A stretch of DNA of 64,000 nucleotides, taken from assembly GCA_032158295.1 (NCBI GenBank), contig CM063253.1:6479001-6543000 (forward strand). The letters run 5' to 3'. Origin of the DNA: Pycnopodia helianthoides. Taxonomy: Eukaryota; Echinodermata; Asteroidea; Forcipulatida; Asteriidae. The position numbers and the translations under genes were made by a program. Each line of letters starts with the position of its first letter. Positions within the stretch are counted from its first letter, which is position 1. A model generated the notes under the pieces. That model did no database searches, was not told the origin of the DNA, and saw only the letters and a program-made list of their open reading frames with translations. Of this stretch, positions 56,801-64,000 are shown one piece after another.

Positions 56801-59750
56801 CTACGCTTAACTGATTTGGGCTGTTGACCCAAATTAACTGACACCAGAGGCACGTTGCCACCTACTCCTGGGGCTGAAACAGGGTTACCCCCTTCACAGT
56901 CCGTAAGGATGTAGGCATGGGTATCATCAACTAGGGGCCTGGCTGGTAGAGCAGAATGCACTACCTTCCCAACTTTTTACAAAAGCAATTATGGTTAAGT
57001 GCCTTGCTCAAGGGCACAAGTGTCATGACCGGGATTCGAACCCACACTCTGCTGCTGACAACACCAGAGCTTGGGCCCGGTGAACTTTACCACTCGGCCA
57101 CGACACGCCACTAACAAAGAAATCCCCCTTCCTGTTTTGAATGAGTATGACGAATTCGATTTTGAACAAAAAGCTGCGTGTTGGAGGTACTGAAAAGGAA
57201 GTACATTGTCTTAAAACCAATTTGTCGTAATCTACACCGCAAACAGGATTTAGATAACAGAAGGGCTTAGGATTATGCAACCACAATAAATATGGAATTC
57301 CATATTGGACAATGTACACTGCAGTGAGGATTATTAAAGATCAGGATTATGCCGATACCACCTGGCATTGGTGTTATCCTGGATATGTGTGCTTCATATT
57401 TGTATGTTTTCTTTTACTGTTTTTTTTTTGGGTACTATTTAATTTTTGTAACTGTTAATTTGAATAGTGTCAGCCTTTTGGTTGTTTTATGATTCAAACG
57501 ATTAAACCATTAGAGATAATTTGTTGTGGGGGGGGGGGGGAGAGTTTTTATCTTGTTCTGAGCATGCACACTTCTCCCCCCCCCCAACACAATGGATTGA
57601 CTTGGTTGGTTTGCTGCCACCTAGTGCCCCACAAAAGTCAGCTTTGGCACAACTCACCTGATGTCATCACCACAAAAAACAAAGCCCTGGTTGCGCCATT
57701 TTGGGAGTCAGTTTTATCTGTGTCTTATACTGTGGAGTGCACACTGCGCATTCCTAATAATAATGATAATAGTAGCTTCTTATATAGTGCTCAAAGCAGT
57801 CACTCAGTGACGCTCATGTCGCTTCAACATTATTACCCCTGGTCCTTGGGCCATTTATTTCATTCCTTTAACCATCTCAGCTCCTTGGGGAGTATACAGC
57901 CTGTGCTGCCAAATATGTAGCGCACTAAGCTAAATCAATCACGAGAACTATCTCTGCCCTCACAGGTACCCATTTACCCCTGGGTGATGAGAAGCAATTA
58001 TAGTTAAGTGTCTTGCTCAAGGGTCACACCAAGTGTCAGGACCGGGATTCGAACCCACACCCTGTTGACTCAGCCACCAGAACTTGAGTTCGATGCTCTA
58101 ACCACTCGGCCACGACACACTACATGCATTGTAGGCGACGCGTTTACATGCAGTTTGACTCTCACATGGCAGGCTGTAGCCTCGCGTGACATCAATGCAA
58201 AGAGTGGAAGTATTAACACACCAAGTCAACGCATTGCTTTAGGGGGGAGATGCGTGCATGCTCAGAACTACATGGTAGTTGAACAGTTAGAAAAATGCCA
58301 AGTTTGTCTGCTGCCACCTTGTGTTTAAAAGTCCCCGCAGTATAGGGAAAAATCAATGTTGGATCAGGCGTCTTACTGTTAAATGAAACAGGATTATAGA
58401 ATGTCATATTGAGTCTCGAGGTCGATGTGGAACAGTACCCAGTGGCAGGATATATGTCTGACCTCAAGGATCTAAGTCCATTTTGCCCTTGCTTTTCGAA
58501 TTTGCACCGCCCTAGCCCCAGTGTTTTTCTCTGTTGAAGGCCCTCTTGTGATTTAGTGTAACAATTTGTTGGCATTCGCTTTCAGATTCAATGCAGAGGC
58601 ACTGTTCCTCGTCATCGGCAGCATTCCTCGATCGTACGCTTCCAGTAACATCCGAGACGCTTCCTACCGAGCCGACCATGTACAACGGCCTCCACGTCAG
58701 CAGCGTCGGCCAGGGGATCGTGCTGGCCTTCAGCATCGTCTTCGTCTCCTTTGCCATGTCTGTGCTGGCGTACAAACGCTACAAGAGCTACATGAGGAGG
58801 AGGTCTCAACGGTAAGCAGGGTGCCCCTGAAACTATTAACTTGGGCATTTTTATTAACAGTCCGGATCATACTTCCTGCGAATACAAAGCGAATTTTGAC
58901 GCCACAGCTCTGTTTTCGCTACGCGAATGTTTTGCACGAGTTGAGCACAGCTCAACCCTTGCAAATTGTTCTTTCGTTTGTTTTTTGGGGGGGGGGGAAA
59001 TGGCCTCTCCAGGTAAGCAGTAGAGGGCACACTGTATTGTGAAACGCCTGTTATTCAACAAAATAAGTGACGGAACGAGCGGAGCAAGACCTTGTTGCCC
59101 AGGTTTAGGCGGTGACCAGGTTAAGGCGATGACTTTGATGCCCTTAATGAGTTCTATAGCAGGCTTAGAAAGTCAATTGCCACAAAGGCAATTGCCCTTT
59201 CTTCCCCTTGGTCTTTGCCTTAAAGCCCTTTAAAATGGTAGCATATATAAGCATACAATTTTCTAAAGGGCAGGCCATTTTGTTCAAAGTGGCTGTGACC
59301 ATAGAAAAATATAATGACACTTGTGTCCTTGAACAAAACACCTAACTATAATTGCTTCTCTTCACCCAGGGGTAATTGGGTACCACCTGTGAGGGCAGAG
59401 ATGGTTCTTGTGATTGATTTAGCTTGGTGTGCTACATACTTGGCAGCACAGGCTGTATACTCCCCAGGGAGCTGAGATGGTTTAAGGAATGAAATAGATG
59501 GTGACCAGGGGTAATAATGTTGGAGCGCCTTGAGTGTCACTGAGTGGCGGATCTGAGCGCTATATACAAGAAGCCACCATTAATATTATTTATGGAAGTC
59601 CAGCGACCACACTTTTTTAGCTTTGGCTCGTCAGACATGAACTTTGCGGTCTCTTTTCAGATTTGTTTAATATTTCGTATTTACAGATTGTTGAGGATAG
59701 AGACAGACGAGGAAGAAGCCGCCATGCATGATTTCCAGAGAATGGTCTGA
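41822..59750 (+). CDS. Single-pass type I membrane protein with two FN3-like domains
   Basis: Exons: 41822-41888, 42555-42860, 51960-52016, 56086-56364, 58586-58811, 59687-59750. All introns are GT-AG, phase 1 except the last (phase 2), giving 332 residues. The start follows an in-frame stop (41801). Residues 1-20 look like a signal peptide. Domain 1 (23-124): C31, W45, C58, Y62, C103, with LPGLQMGAQYIIQ typical of FN3 strands E-F. Linker 125-143 holds C132. Domain 2 (144-236): C149, W163, C175, Y179, C217, nearly the same spacing. A Ser/Thr/Pro stalk (237-280) precedes the membrane segment (281-299, IVLAFSIVFVSFAMSVLAY), a basic stop-transfer (KRYKSYMRRR) and an acidic tail ending QRMV. Sequons: N39, N65, N109, N197, N201. 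Probably a cell-surface receptor or ligand; no named family recognised. Introns 2-3 are packed with repeats. Confidence 0.8.
42905..43080. repeat. Tandem pair of the 'acagggtgtccaaattt' repeat
   Basis: Two ~75-bp units with 'ttcacttacaa-acat-tac' and 'gtaaatgacagataaaacag' lie in intron 2 of the receptor gene, 45 bp after exon 2. A related copy is at 26425-26545. Confidence 0.7.
43873..44120. repeat. Degenerate tandem repeat, 'cagtctgtaatggtggtctc' units
   Basis: Units of roughly 60-80 bp with 'gtaatggtggtct-tggtggg' and 'agtgacca' recur about four times. A short gtat-repeat precedes it at 43863-43880. It lies in intron 2 of the receptor gene. Confidence 0.55.
44180..46185 (-). mobile_element. 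Broken LINE: EEP endonuclease plus reverse transcriptase
   Basis: Minus-strand frames, in order from 46170 down, give endonuclease pieces (QSAVGFIIAKSTANTILGYK, then SLATHSFNTT and TLFQHHPRRLFTWISPGDRA), a linker (FKLLNDITGQSKVRTDVIND), and RT pieces (MGKAPGVDNIPAEIWKATGD, IPLPKSGNKKEYSNHRTINL, LIDYAKAFDSVSQVELWEDM, LRFAADDTTLL). The RT catalytic loop reads FAADD where the class usually has Y/F-A-D-D, so the active site appears shifted or damaged, and at least four frame changes are needed. It is 5'- and 3'-truncated, dead, and inserted antisense in receptor intron 2. Confidence 0.88.
46190..46515. repeat. Dispersed repeat with 'gggctcgaaatt' / 'ttcgagccctg' ends
   Basis: The ends are inverted (cagggctcgaaatt... 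and ...aaattcgagccctg), and inside lie 'gaccggacaagtccgg' and 'gagctacaagccctgcagt'. Copies occur at 47116-47525 and 49640-49995, the latter two inverted relative to this one. A MITE-like element without ORF. Confidence 0.7.
46558..46746. mobile_element. MITE of the gggcccaatttcatag family
   Basis: Starts gggcccaatttcatagagct; the right end is decayed (ctgtactatgaatttgg). Same orientation as the 28827 copy. Confidence 0.8.
47116..47525. repeat. Dispersed 'gggctcaaattt' repeat with G run
   Basis: It starts gggctcaaatttgggggg and ends tcaaattcgagccctg, with 'ttactggaccagaaat' and 'gacttgtccggtcatgagtt' inside. Same family as 46190-46515 and 49640-49995. Confidence 0.7.
48638..49090. mobile_element. 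Non-autonomous element with aaaggcaaagtatacctttgg end
   Basis: It starts aaaggcaaagtatacctttg and ends acatgtcccttta. The interior matches 4429-4819 in reverse. There is no ORF. The stretches 47526-48637 and 49091-49639 show nothing else that I can support. Confidence 0.5.
49640..49995. repeat. Dispersed 'gggctagaattt' repeat with G run
   Basis: Third copy of the family at 46190 and 47116, with 'cgcagggcttgtagctcaaa', 'cggacttgtccggacatgag' and the end 'aaatttgagccctg'. Confidence 0.7.
50244..50590. mobile_element. Diverged MITE of the ggccctgtacactattgg family
   Basis: Contains 'attattttcttgcaagacca', 'ttgagcccaagttttcacag' and the end 'accaaaagtatatcctgcc', all degraded versions of the 53173-53522 element. 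Confidence 0.5.
50708..51013 (+). mobile_element. LINE ORF2 C-terminal fragment
   Basis: The frame contains YSNSFIPRIASLWNSLPGAG followed by NLDCFKRNTITAFSS. The pattern S-F-x-PR-x-x-x-LWN-x-LP ... F-K-R marks the extreme C-terminus of ORF2 in CR1/Jockey-type LINEs. Nothing upstream of it is recognisable, so it is a strongly 5'-truncated copy. It lies in receptor intron 2. Confidence 0.65.
51100..51285. mobile_element. MITE of the gggcccaatttcatag family, right end lost
   Basis: The left end gggcccaatttcatagagct is intact; the right end breaks at 'ttaagcagggtttggcc', where another repeat begins. Confidence 0.75.
51414..51612. mobile_element. MITE of the gggcccaatttcatag family
   Basis: It starts aggcccaatttcatagagct and ends agctctatgaaattggaccc, with a standard interior (caagtcacaaattg-type segment in reverse orientation). 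It ends only about 350 bp before receptor exon 3. Confidence 0.85.
51636..51985 (+). repeat. Three tandem ~130-bp units, each with a splice-acceptor-like site
   Basis: The phrase 'ttctgtttcag' followed by 'gacccagta' occurs at about 51687, 51820 and 51950. Each is preceded by 'catgaactacatgta-a' and 'tattaatttt'. Only the third is followed by the full exon and a GTAAGT donor. The first two run on into 'aagtg' and then diverge. Confidence 0.85.
52658..52775. repeat. Truncated MITE copied with its flank from the 28795-28915 type
   Basis: The flank 'agtgcaagaacagtgtta' and then the MITE start 'gggcccaatttcatag' repeat the order seen at 28797-28915, ending abruptly at 52775 within the element. 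Confidence 0.75.
52780..53040. repeat. SINE-like piece followed by a MITE of the 'atggctctgcttac' family
   Basis: 52790-52860 ('aggttggctgggtggt', 'gagtcccacctcag') resembles in direct orientation the SINE at 60825-60930. 52903-53040 runs from 'gggcccaatttcatggctct' to 'agagccatgaaattggaccc', the same family as 34255-34496. Confidence 0.6.
53173..53522. mobile_element. MITE-like element of the ggccctgtacactattgg family
   Basis: It begins aaaggccctgtacactattg and ends ccaaaagtgtacaatacctt. The interior holds a palindrome (tttttatcacgcgtgataaa). It is the best preserved copy of this family in the window. Confidence 0.8.
53536..54081. repeat. ~108-bp direct repeats bracketing a ~325-bp dispersed repeat
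   Basis: The segment from 'attgggcagccgtacatgca' to 'gtgtatagac' occurs at 53539-53646 and again at 53973-54081. Between them lies the 53635-53970 repeat, the inverse of 28410-28745. No LTR hallmarks (TG...CA, primer site) were seen. Confidence 0.75.
55238..55770. mobile_element. Larger MITE-like element with 'catagcgctgctta' ends
   Basis: It starts gggccaaatttcatagcgct and ends agcgctatgaaattggcccc. The ~530-bp interior has further 'ctaaccgtaagc' and 'ttagcttacggtta' inverted motifs, a 'tttttttttttggggggg' tract and CpG-rich 'gcacgcatgcgcatcgcac'. It is probably a nested element. The stretch 54082-55237 has no feature I can name. Confidence 0.6.
55820..56002. mobile_element. MITE of the gggcccaatttcatag family
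   Basis: Both ends are present (gggcccaatttcatagagct, agctctataaaaattgggcc). It lies 84 bp before receptor exon 4, so its right end is close to the branch-point region of intron 3. Confidence 0.85.
56477..56791. mobile_element. MITE-like element of the ggccctgtacactattgg family, inverted
   Basis: It reads in reverse of 53173-53522: 'ttaatggtattgtacactttt' (here 'aatggtattgtacacttttg') at the left, 'ccaatagtgtacaatgcctt' at the right. It starts ~110 bp after receptor exon 4. Confidence 0.8.
56990..58122 (-). mobile_element. Two SINE copies with tRNA-Ser/Leu-like heads in receptor intron 4
   Basis: Heads are at 57015-57112 ('gtgtcgtggccgagtggta' and 'gtgtgggttcgaatcccggt' on the minus strand) and 58035-58122 ('gtcgtggccgagtggttaga', same box B). 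The second copy continues through 'ctccccaaggagctgag' to the tail 'gcactatataagaagc' at ~57770. The part between (57120-57765) holds no recognisable feature except G/C runs. Confidence 0.7.
59290..59575 (+). mobile_element. SINE body without head, in receptor intron 5
   Basis: Plus-strand order: 'cttgaacaaaacacctaact', 'acccaggggtaattgggt', 'ctccccagggagctgag', tail 'gcgctatatacaag'. Same family as 32505-32843, with the tRNA-like head missing. Confidence 0.65.
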
Positions 59751-60137
59751 AGGGAACGGAACATAACCACCAGGCAAACAGTATACCCCTGATTCTGAAA
59801 TTGTGTGTCTCTTATTTCTCTTACAAAATCTGTGTTTTGAAGTAAAAGTTCAGACAATGGGAAGGACAAAAATTTCCGTGTTCCGGAGGCGCAAACGATG
59901 GTTTTAGAGTTTTGGCCCTCTCCCGATTTGTCCGTCAATTATAAGAAAAGCAATCAGTTTATTTTAGTTCAGTACCAGATACGAACAAGCCACTCGTGTG
60001 GCAATTAAGTCGCCTGACGCTGTTGGATAGAAGGATGTGCTAATATCAAAATTTGGATGAAGTTTGATGAAAAGAATGAGGACAAGTTAACCGTTGGATC
60101 GTTATTGGAGAGTAACCACTTCCAATGCAGAAACTTG

Positions 60138-60353
60138 TACCAGTCGGCTGGTACACGTAGAATCTACCAGTCGGCTGGTACATGTGGATCCTACCAGTCG
60201 GCTGGTACACGTAGAGTCTACCAGTCGGCTGGTACATGTGGATCCTACCAGTCGGCTGGTACACGTAGAGTCTACCAGTCGGCTGGTACATGTAGAGTCT
60301 ACCAGTCGGCTGGTGCATGTGGAATCGACCTGTCGGCTGTTACATGTGGAATC
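60138..60353. repeat. 27-bp minisatellite of hairpin units, eight copies
   Basis: The units start at about 60138 and every 27 bp to 60327. Each contains accagtcggctggt (ACCAG/CTGGT stem, TCGG loop) followed by 'acatgtggatc'-type spacer. The first seven are close to identical and the last has lost part of the stem. Frames on both strands stay open across it. It lies 390 bp after the receptor stop codon and could fall in its 3' untranslated region. Confidence 0.92.
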
Positions 60354-60824
60354 TACATCTTGAAAGAAACGGGGGAGGGGGGAGTCGCAAAAACCGTTGA
60401 TGTCTTTACAGTGAAGCTCTCTTAATCAGTGACTGAGTGGAACTGTAATGGAACAGTTTAGACTACTTGGCAACACCAGCATGACCAGTGTACAAACTGC
60501 AGACGCAGTGTCCGAAGTTGATCACCATGTGCAGAGTCGTTTAACAACTGGCGTCCAGTTACAACTTGAGGATGCACACTAAAACTCTTTGGTACTGTAA
60601 CCTCGTGAAATACCATGTTGACCTCCTTTGCACGGACGTCACTCGCAGCTACTCTCTGTGTCCAGGGTCTGTCATCTTGGGAGTCACATTCATTTCATCA
60701 GATATCCAACAGCGCAGTTAGCGCCAATAACAGGATGAATAAGAAAACGGTGAAGAAATGTCTAGTTTTAGATGAGGGAGAAAAAAAAACCCCTCATGGG
60801 GGGAAACGCATGCAAGCTGGTAGG

Positions 60825-60930
60825 GACTGAAACGCCCAATCCCCATGCAAGGCTTTAGGTCCAAGGTGGGATTGGAACGGGGGGTTCGCGGAGGTGAAAG
60901 GGCAGGGAAAGAAACCACTGAGCCAACCTG
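60825..60930 (-). repeat. tRNA-derived SINE
   Basis: Minus strand: 'caggttggctcagtggtttc' as box A region, 'cgttccaatcccaccttgg' as box B. The related piece at 52790-52860 is in the other orientation. Confidence 0.5.
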
Positions 60931-61077
60931 ATCCGAGATATATTATGGTGAACTCGTAAACGTGTACGCATCGCTGAAAAAAACATGTGCAACACACATG
61001 TGCTAAATAGTGCAACACATTGGGAAATTGACTCCCAAAATAACCAAGCCAAGATTGATAGGGTCGATGACGCCAGG

Positions 61078-61201
61078 GCCCAATTTCATGGCTTTGCGTA
61101 CCGCAAAAATTCTGCGCATACGACCCTTAGAATTGTGTGCGTTTACAGGGCACTTTAAGCACATATTTATGTGGTGAGCAGAGCCATGTAAATAGGCCCA
61201 G
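61078..61201. mobile_element. MITE of the 'atggctctgcttac' family, short
   Basis: It starts gggcccaatttcatggcttt and ends agagccatgtaaataggccc. Confidence 0.6.
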
Positions 61202-61280
61202 GTGAATGGGGTCAATATGTATTAAAACAACATGCAGTTTGAATGGTTGGCATGCTGATGTTTTTAACCAATTCCGACCT

Positions 61281-61478
61281 GGGGCCATTTTCATAGAGCT
61301 GCCTAGGCAGAAAATATTGCTAAACGAAATTCTGCTCAGCGCAATTTAGCAGGACACCAGTCGCAAGTTGTACATGTGAAATGGTATTTTTGGCTGGTAA
61401 CCTATTTCTGGTAACCAAAATTGTTTTGTGCTTAGCTTCTTTTTTTGCTTTTCAGCAGCACTATGAAATTAGGCACTG
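61281..61478. mobile_element. MITE of the gggcccaatttcatag family, diverged
   Basis: Ends 'ggggccattttcatagagct' and 'agcactatgaaattaggcac'; interior 'gtacatgtgaaatggta' and 'ggctggtaacctatttctgg'. The stretch 61479-62836 shows a short direct duplication ('gaccgtgggcagacag' near 61973 and 62103) and nothing else I can name. Confidence 0.7.
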
Positions 61479-62836
61479 GCCCAAGAATTATAGGGAATAC
61501 GTTCGCCACAAGCTTCTGGGACATGTAGGCCTAGTGTCCTCATCTCTAGGGTGATGCAGCATTGTCGGTGATTTTCACCGGTGTTCTCATTTGTACCAAT
61601 ACATGTACACCTGCGTTAAGTTCCTTATTAGTGAATAATATTACCATTCTTAGGGTCAGTATGCATTGTTCATACTGTCGTCGTGAGTTTCACCTACGCA
61701 CATCAGATATGCACATCTGCCTTTGGCATGTGACTATCGAAATGTGTTTCATTAAAACTAACCACGTACATGTACATCTATTACGATGGGTGTATCACTT
61801 CTCCTGGGGATGGTCCCAAATTCCCGATTGACCCAATTCACCTGACGTCATCGATGGAATTGTGCTTGCGCCATTTTGCGAGTCGGATTTCCTGTGTGTT
61901 ACTGTGCAGTAACGATGTGGGTGCAGTTGGACACCCATGTCTTTCACATTTTTTTTCGTCTCCTAAAATGGCAACCGTGGGCAGACAGTAGCGGAGTATG
62001 ACGACAGTGCAAGGACTCCTTAGAGCAAACTATCGTAGCTACAGCCCAAAAAGCTCTTAGTTTGGACGAGGGGCTCCCAGCTATTTTGACTCCCAAAATG
62101 GTGACCGTGGGCAGACAGCAGTGGAGTATGATGACAGTGCAAGGAGCAAACTAACGTAGCTACAGCCCTAAATTCTTAGTTTGGATGAGGGCACCCGGCT
62201 TGGAACTGTTGTCTGCCTAAAGCAAGGTCAAAGAGTGGTAGTGTGGCACCAAAGATGGCAACATGGGATCGTATCTCATGGGTCTTACGTAAACTTTGTG
62301 AACAGGACGGGATTCAACGTGACATCAATGTAATAGCGATTTGTCACCATAAATCACATTGAAGGAACCAGAGTCTTGCAACATCAGCTGCAGGATTGGG
62401 AAAACCTTTACATCGGGTCGTAGCAGCGTGTGTGACATAAAAATGGGCTAAACCGCCGTCAGCATTTTACCCATCAGCGGTGAAATCATGCTTTCTAGAC
62501 ATCAGGTGTTTTTTGTTGACTGATGTAGACCCTCTTCTCAGTTGCTCAAAGTTCTTCTTTGGTGCTTCAGGGATGAGATATTTTAGACTCTATATACACG
62601 TATCTGAATTGAGAAGTTTTAAAGTCTACCTGGTAAACGAGAAAAGTTGTATATTTTCTCCAGATGAAATAAGTCGTGCTCTATGATCAACTTCTCTGGC
62701 ACTGGGGAAACTGTTCTCAAAAGCTCAGTGGAATCTATAACTTATCAAAAGGTCGGACATGTCATCATTTCAACGTACCTCCTAAGATCTGGATCCCGGT
62801 TTCAGACTTTTGTTGTCATCAATGACTCTCACCCCT

Positions 62837-63032
62837 GGGCACAATTTCATAGAGCTGCTTTAAGCACAACAAGTAGCTAAGCACAACAAAATAATGCTTA
62901 CCAGAGTAAGGTTACCAGCCAAAATACCATGTCACAAGTACAATTTATGACTGGTATCCTGCTCATTTCTGCTTAGCAGAAAAGTGTTAAGCACTATTTT
63001 TCTTGCTTAAGCAGCTCTATGAAATTGGGCCC
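62837..63032. mobile_element. MITE of the gggcccaatttcatag family
   Basis: Starts gggcacaatttcatagagct, ends agctctatgaaattgggccc, interior in the 36663 orientation. Confidence 0.85.
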
Positions 63033-63472
63033 AGATGCTTACAGAATGAGCACATCTCACCATCTCTACGCATCTTGGGGCTGTTGTCGTCAGACCCTCA
63101 ACAAAGACCGGAAGAATTTTTCTACGAAATTCCTCAAACTTCACTGCCGTGGCCGAACTATTTTCACCTCTTGAGAACTTCTACATTGATATGAAAAATT
63201 TGTAAGTGGAGAGAAAGTTTTAAAATATTCTGCTCCATTTGAGGAACCTTGTTTCTCGCCTCAAGAAACTGTACAGCATTTCTGTTGTTTGGAATCATGA
63301 GTTTTTTTCCCCCTCTTTTTATCACCAAAGGACAACAACAATCAACTGGACAGATTTGTTGGGGGGGGGGGGGAAATCCACTGTGAACGTATGCATTTTG
63401 ATATGAACTGTTGTTACATACATTTGATGTGTTCTAGGGAAGAGACAGTGTTACTGGTGATTGATGTCGAGC

Positions 63473-63844
63473 AATAAGCCATTTTTGAGTTAGATTTCAA
63501 TAATGACTGGTACAATGACTTGCTTAGATCACAAGTTAGCGCTTAAACTCGAATGCTCAGACTAGCGAGACAGTTGCTACGTCACATGATTCGGGGCAAG
63601 CTTTTTGCGTCTGGTTACGTAAGAGATGGTGAACACCCCATACCGATTCTGAATGAATGTGTTTATGGCACAATGGTACCAGGGTTTGCTCATCTGGAGG
63701 TTGCTATACAAAAGCTTGCCCCTCGAACCATTTGACGTAGCAACAGTCTCTATAGTCTGAGGTATGCAAACTTAAGCGGTAACTTGTGACTAAGCAAGTC
63801 ATTGTACCAGACTTAACTCAAATCTAACTCGCAAATGGCTTATT
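63473..63844. mobile_element. Foldback element with ~140-bp inverted arms
   Basis: The left end aataagccatttttgagtta is mirrored by the right end 'taactcgcaaatggcttatt'. Inner arm landmarks are 'tggtacaatgacttgctta' with 'aagcaagtcattgtacca', and 'agttgctacgtcacatgatt' with 'aaccatttgacgtagcaaca'. About 90 bp of unpaired sequence lies in the centre. It has the form of a foldback or long-TIR MITE. Confidence 0.9.
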
Positions 63845-64000
63845 GAATCTTAATGAAAATTTACAATATAAGAATGGATTATTTATTAATTGCATGCCGG
63901 TTTTGTAATCGGATTTTTGAATTATTAATCTTCAGGGAAAAAGCTGCGTTGGGGGAACAGGGATGCAACTGGATGTACCTGTTTAATGCCTCAACCAACT

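Noticed and set aside
60046..60425. Open frames on both strands across 60.05-60.43 kb
   Set aside because: Produced by the 27-bp hairpin minisatellite; no start context or homology.

Overview
This is a eukaryotic, metazoan window from a marine invertebrate. Its intron-rich genes, short terminal-inverted-repeat elements with ends like gggcccaatttcatag, tRNA-derived SINEs, decayed LINE and Ty3/gypsy copies and simple-sequence tracts suggest an echinoderm, perhaps a sea star. That placement is inference from repeat style and protein divergence. I saw no bacterial-type operon, CRISPR array or intact rRNA/tRNA gene.

Four protein-coding genes can be built from reading frames, splice phases and protein similarity. 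(1) An intronless Tctex1-domain dynein light chain of the DYNLT2/4/5 group lies at 2482-3081 (+). (2) SETD9, a SET-domain protein, spans 6789-12574 (+) in six exons. It has a GC-AG intron, an unusually long second exon and a one-base frameshift in exon 5. (3) PLGRKT, the plasminogen receptor with a C-terminal lysine, spans 33641-37192 (-) in four exons and encodes 151 residues ending in Lys. (4) A 332-residue single-pass type I membrane protein spans 41822-59750 (+) in six exons. It has a signal peptide, two FN3-like ectodomains with the same Cys/Trp/Cys/Tyr/Cys spacing, a Ser/Thr/Pro stalk, one membrane segment and a 33-residue tail. I do not recognise it as a named gene. It lies head-to-head with PLGRKT.

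The rest is mostly repeats. 1-2.4 kb: unique or decayed sequence with a coding-like remnant. 3.1-6.7 kb: SINE and two inverted-repeat elements. SETD9 introns: LINE ORF1 debris and tRNA-like SINEs. 13.7-22.4 kb: a higher-order tandem array of alternating ~1375-bp and ~680-bp modules (period ~2055 bp), broken by a 53-T tract. 22.4-25.5 kb: a 27-bp minisatellite and scrambled Ty3/gypsy RT and integrase pieces. 26.6-27.4 kb: a decayed repeat-associated ORF. 28-33 kb: SINEs and MITE-like elements. PLGRKT introns: many MITEs and two foldback elements. 44.2-46.2 kb: a broken LINE (EEP endonuclease plus reverse transcriptase) in intron 2 of the receptor gene. 46-56 kb: dispersed repeats. 60.1-60.4 kb: a minisatellite of hairpin-forming 27-bp units. 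63.5-63.8 kb: a long foldback element.

The four genes belong to unrelated processes (dynein motors, protein methylation, plasminogen binding or mitochondrial membrane, cell-surface recognition) and do not form a pathway. The most unusual items are the orphan receptor, its position beside PLGRKT, and the modular tandem array.
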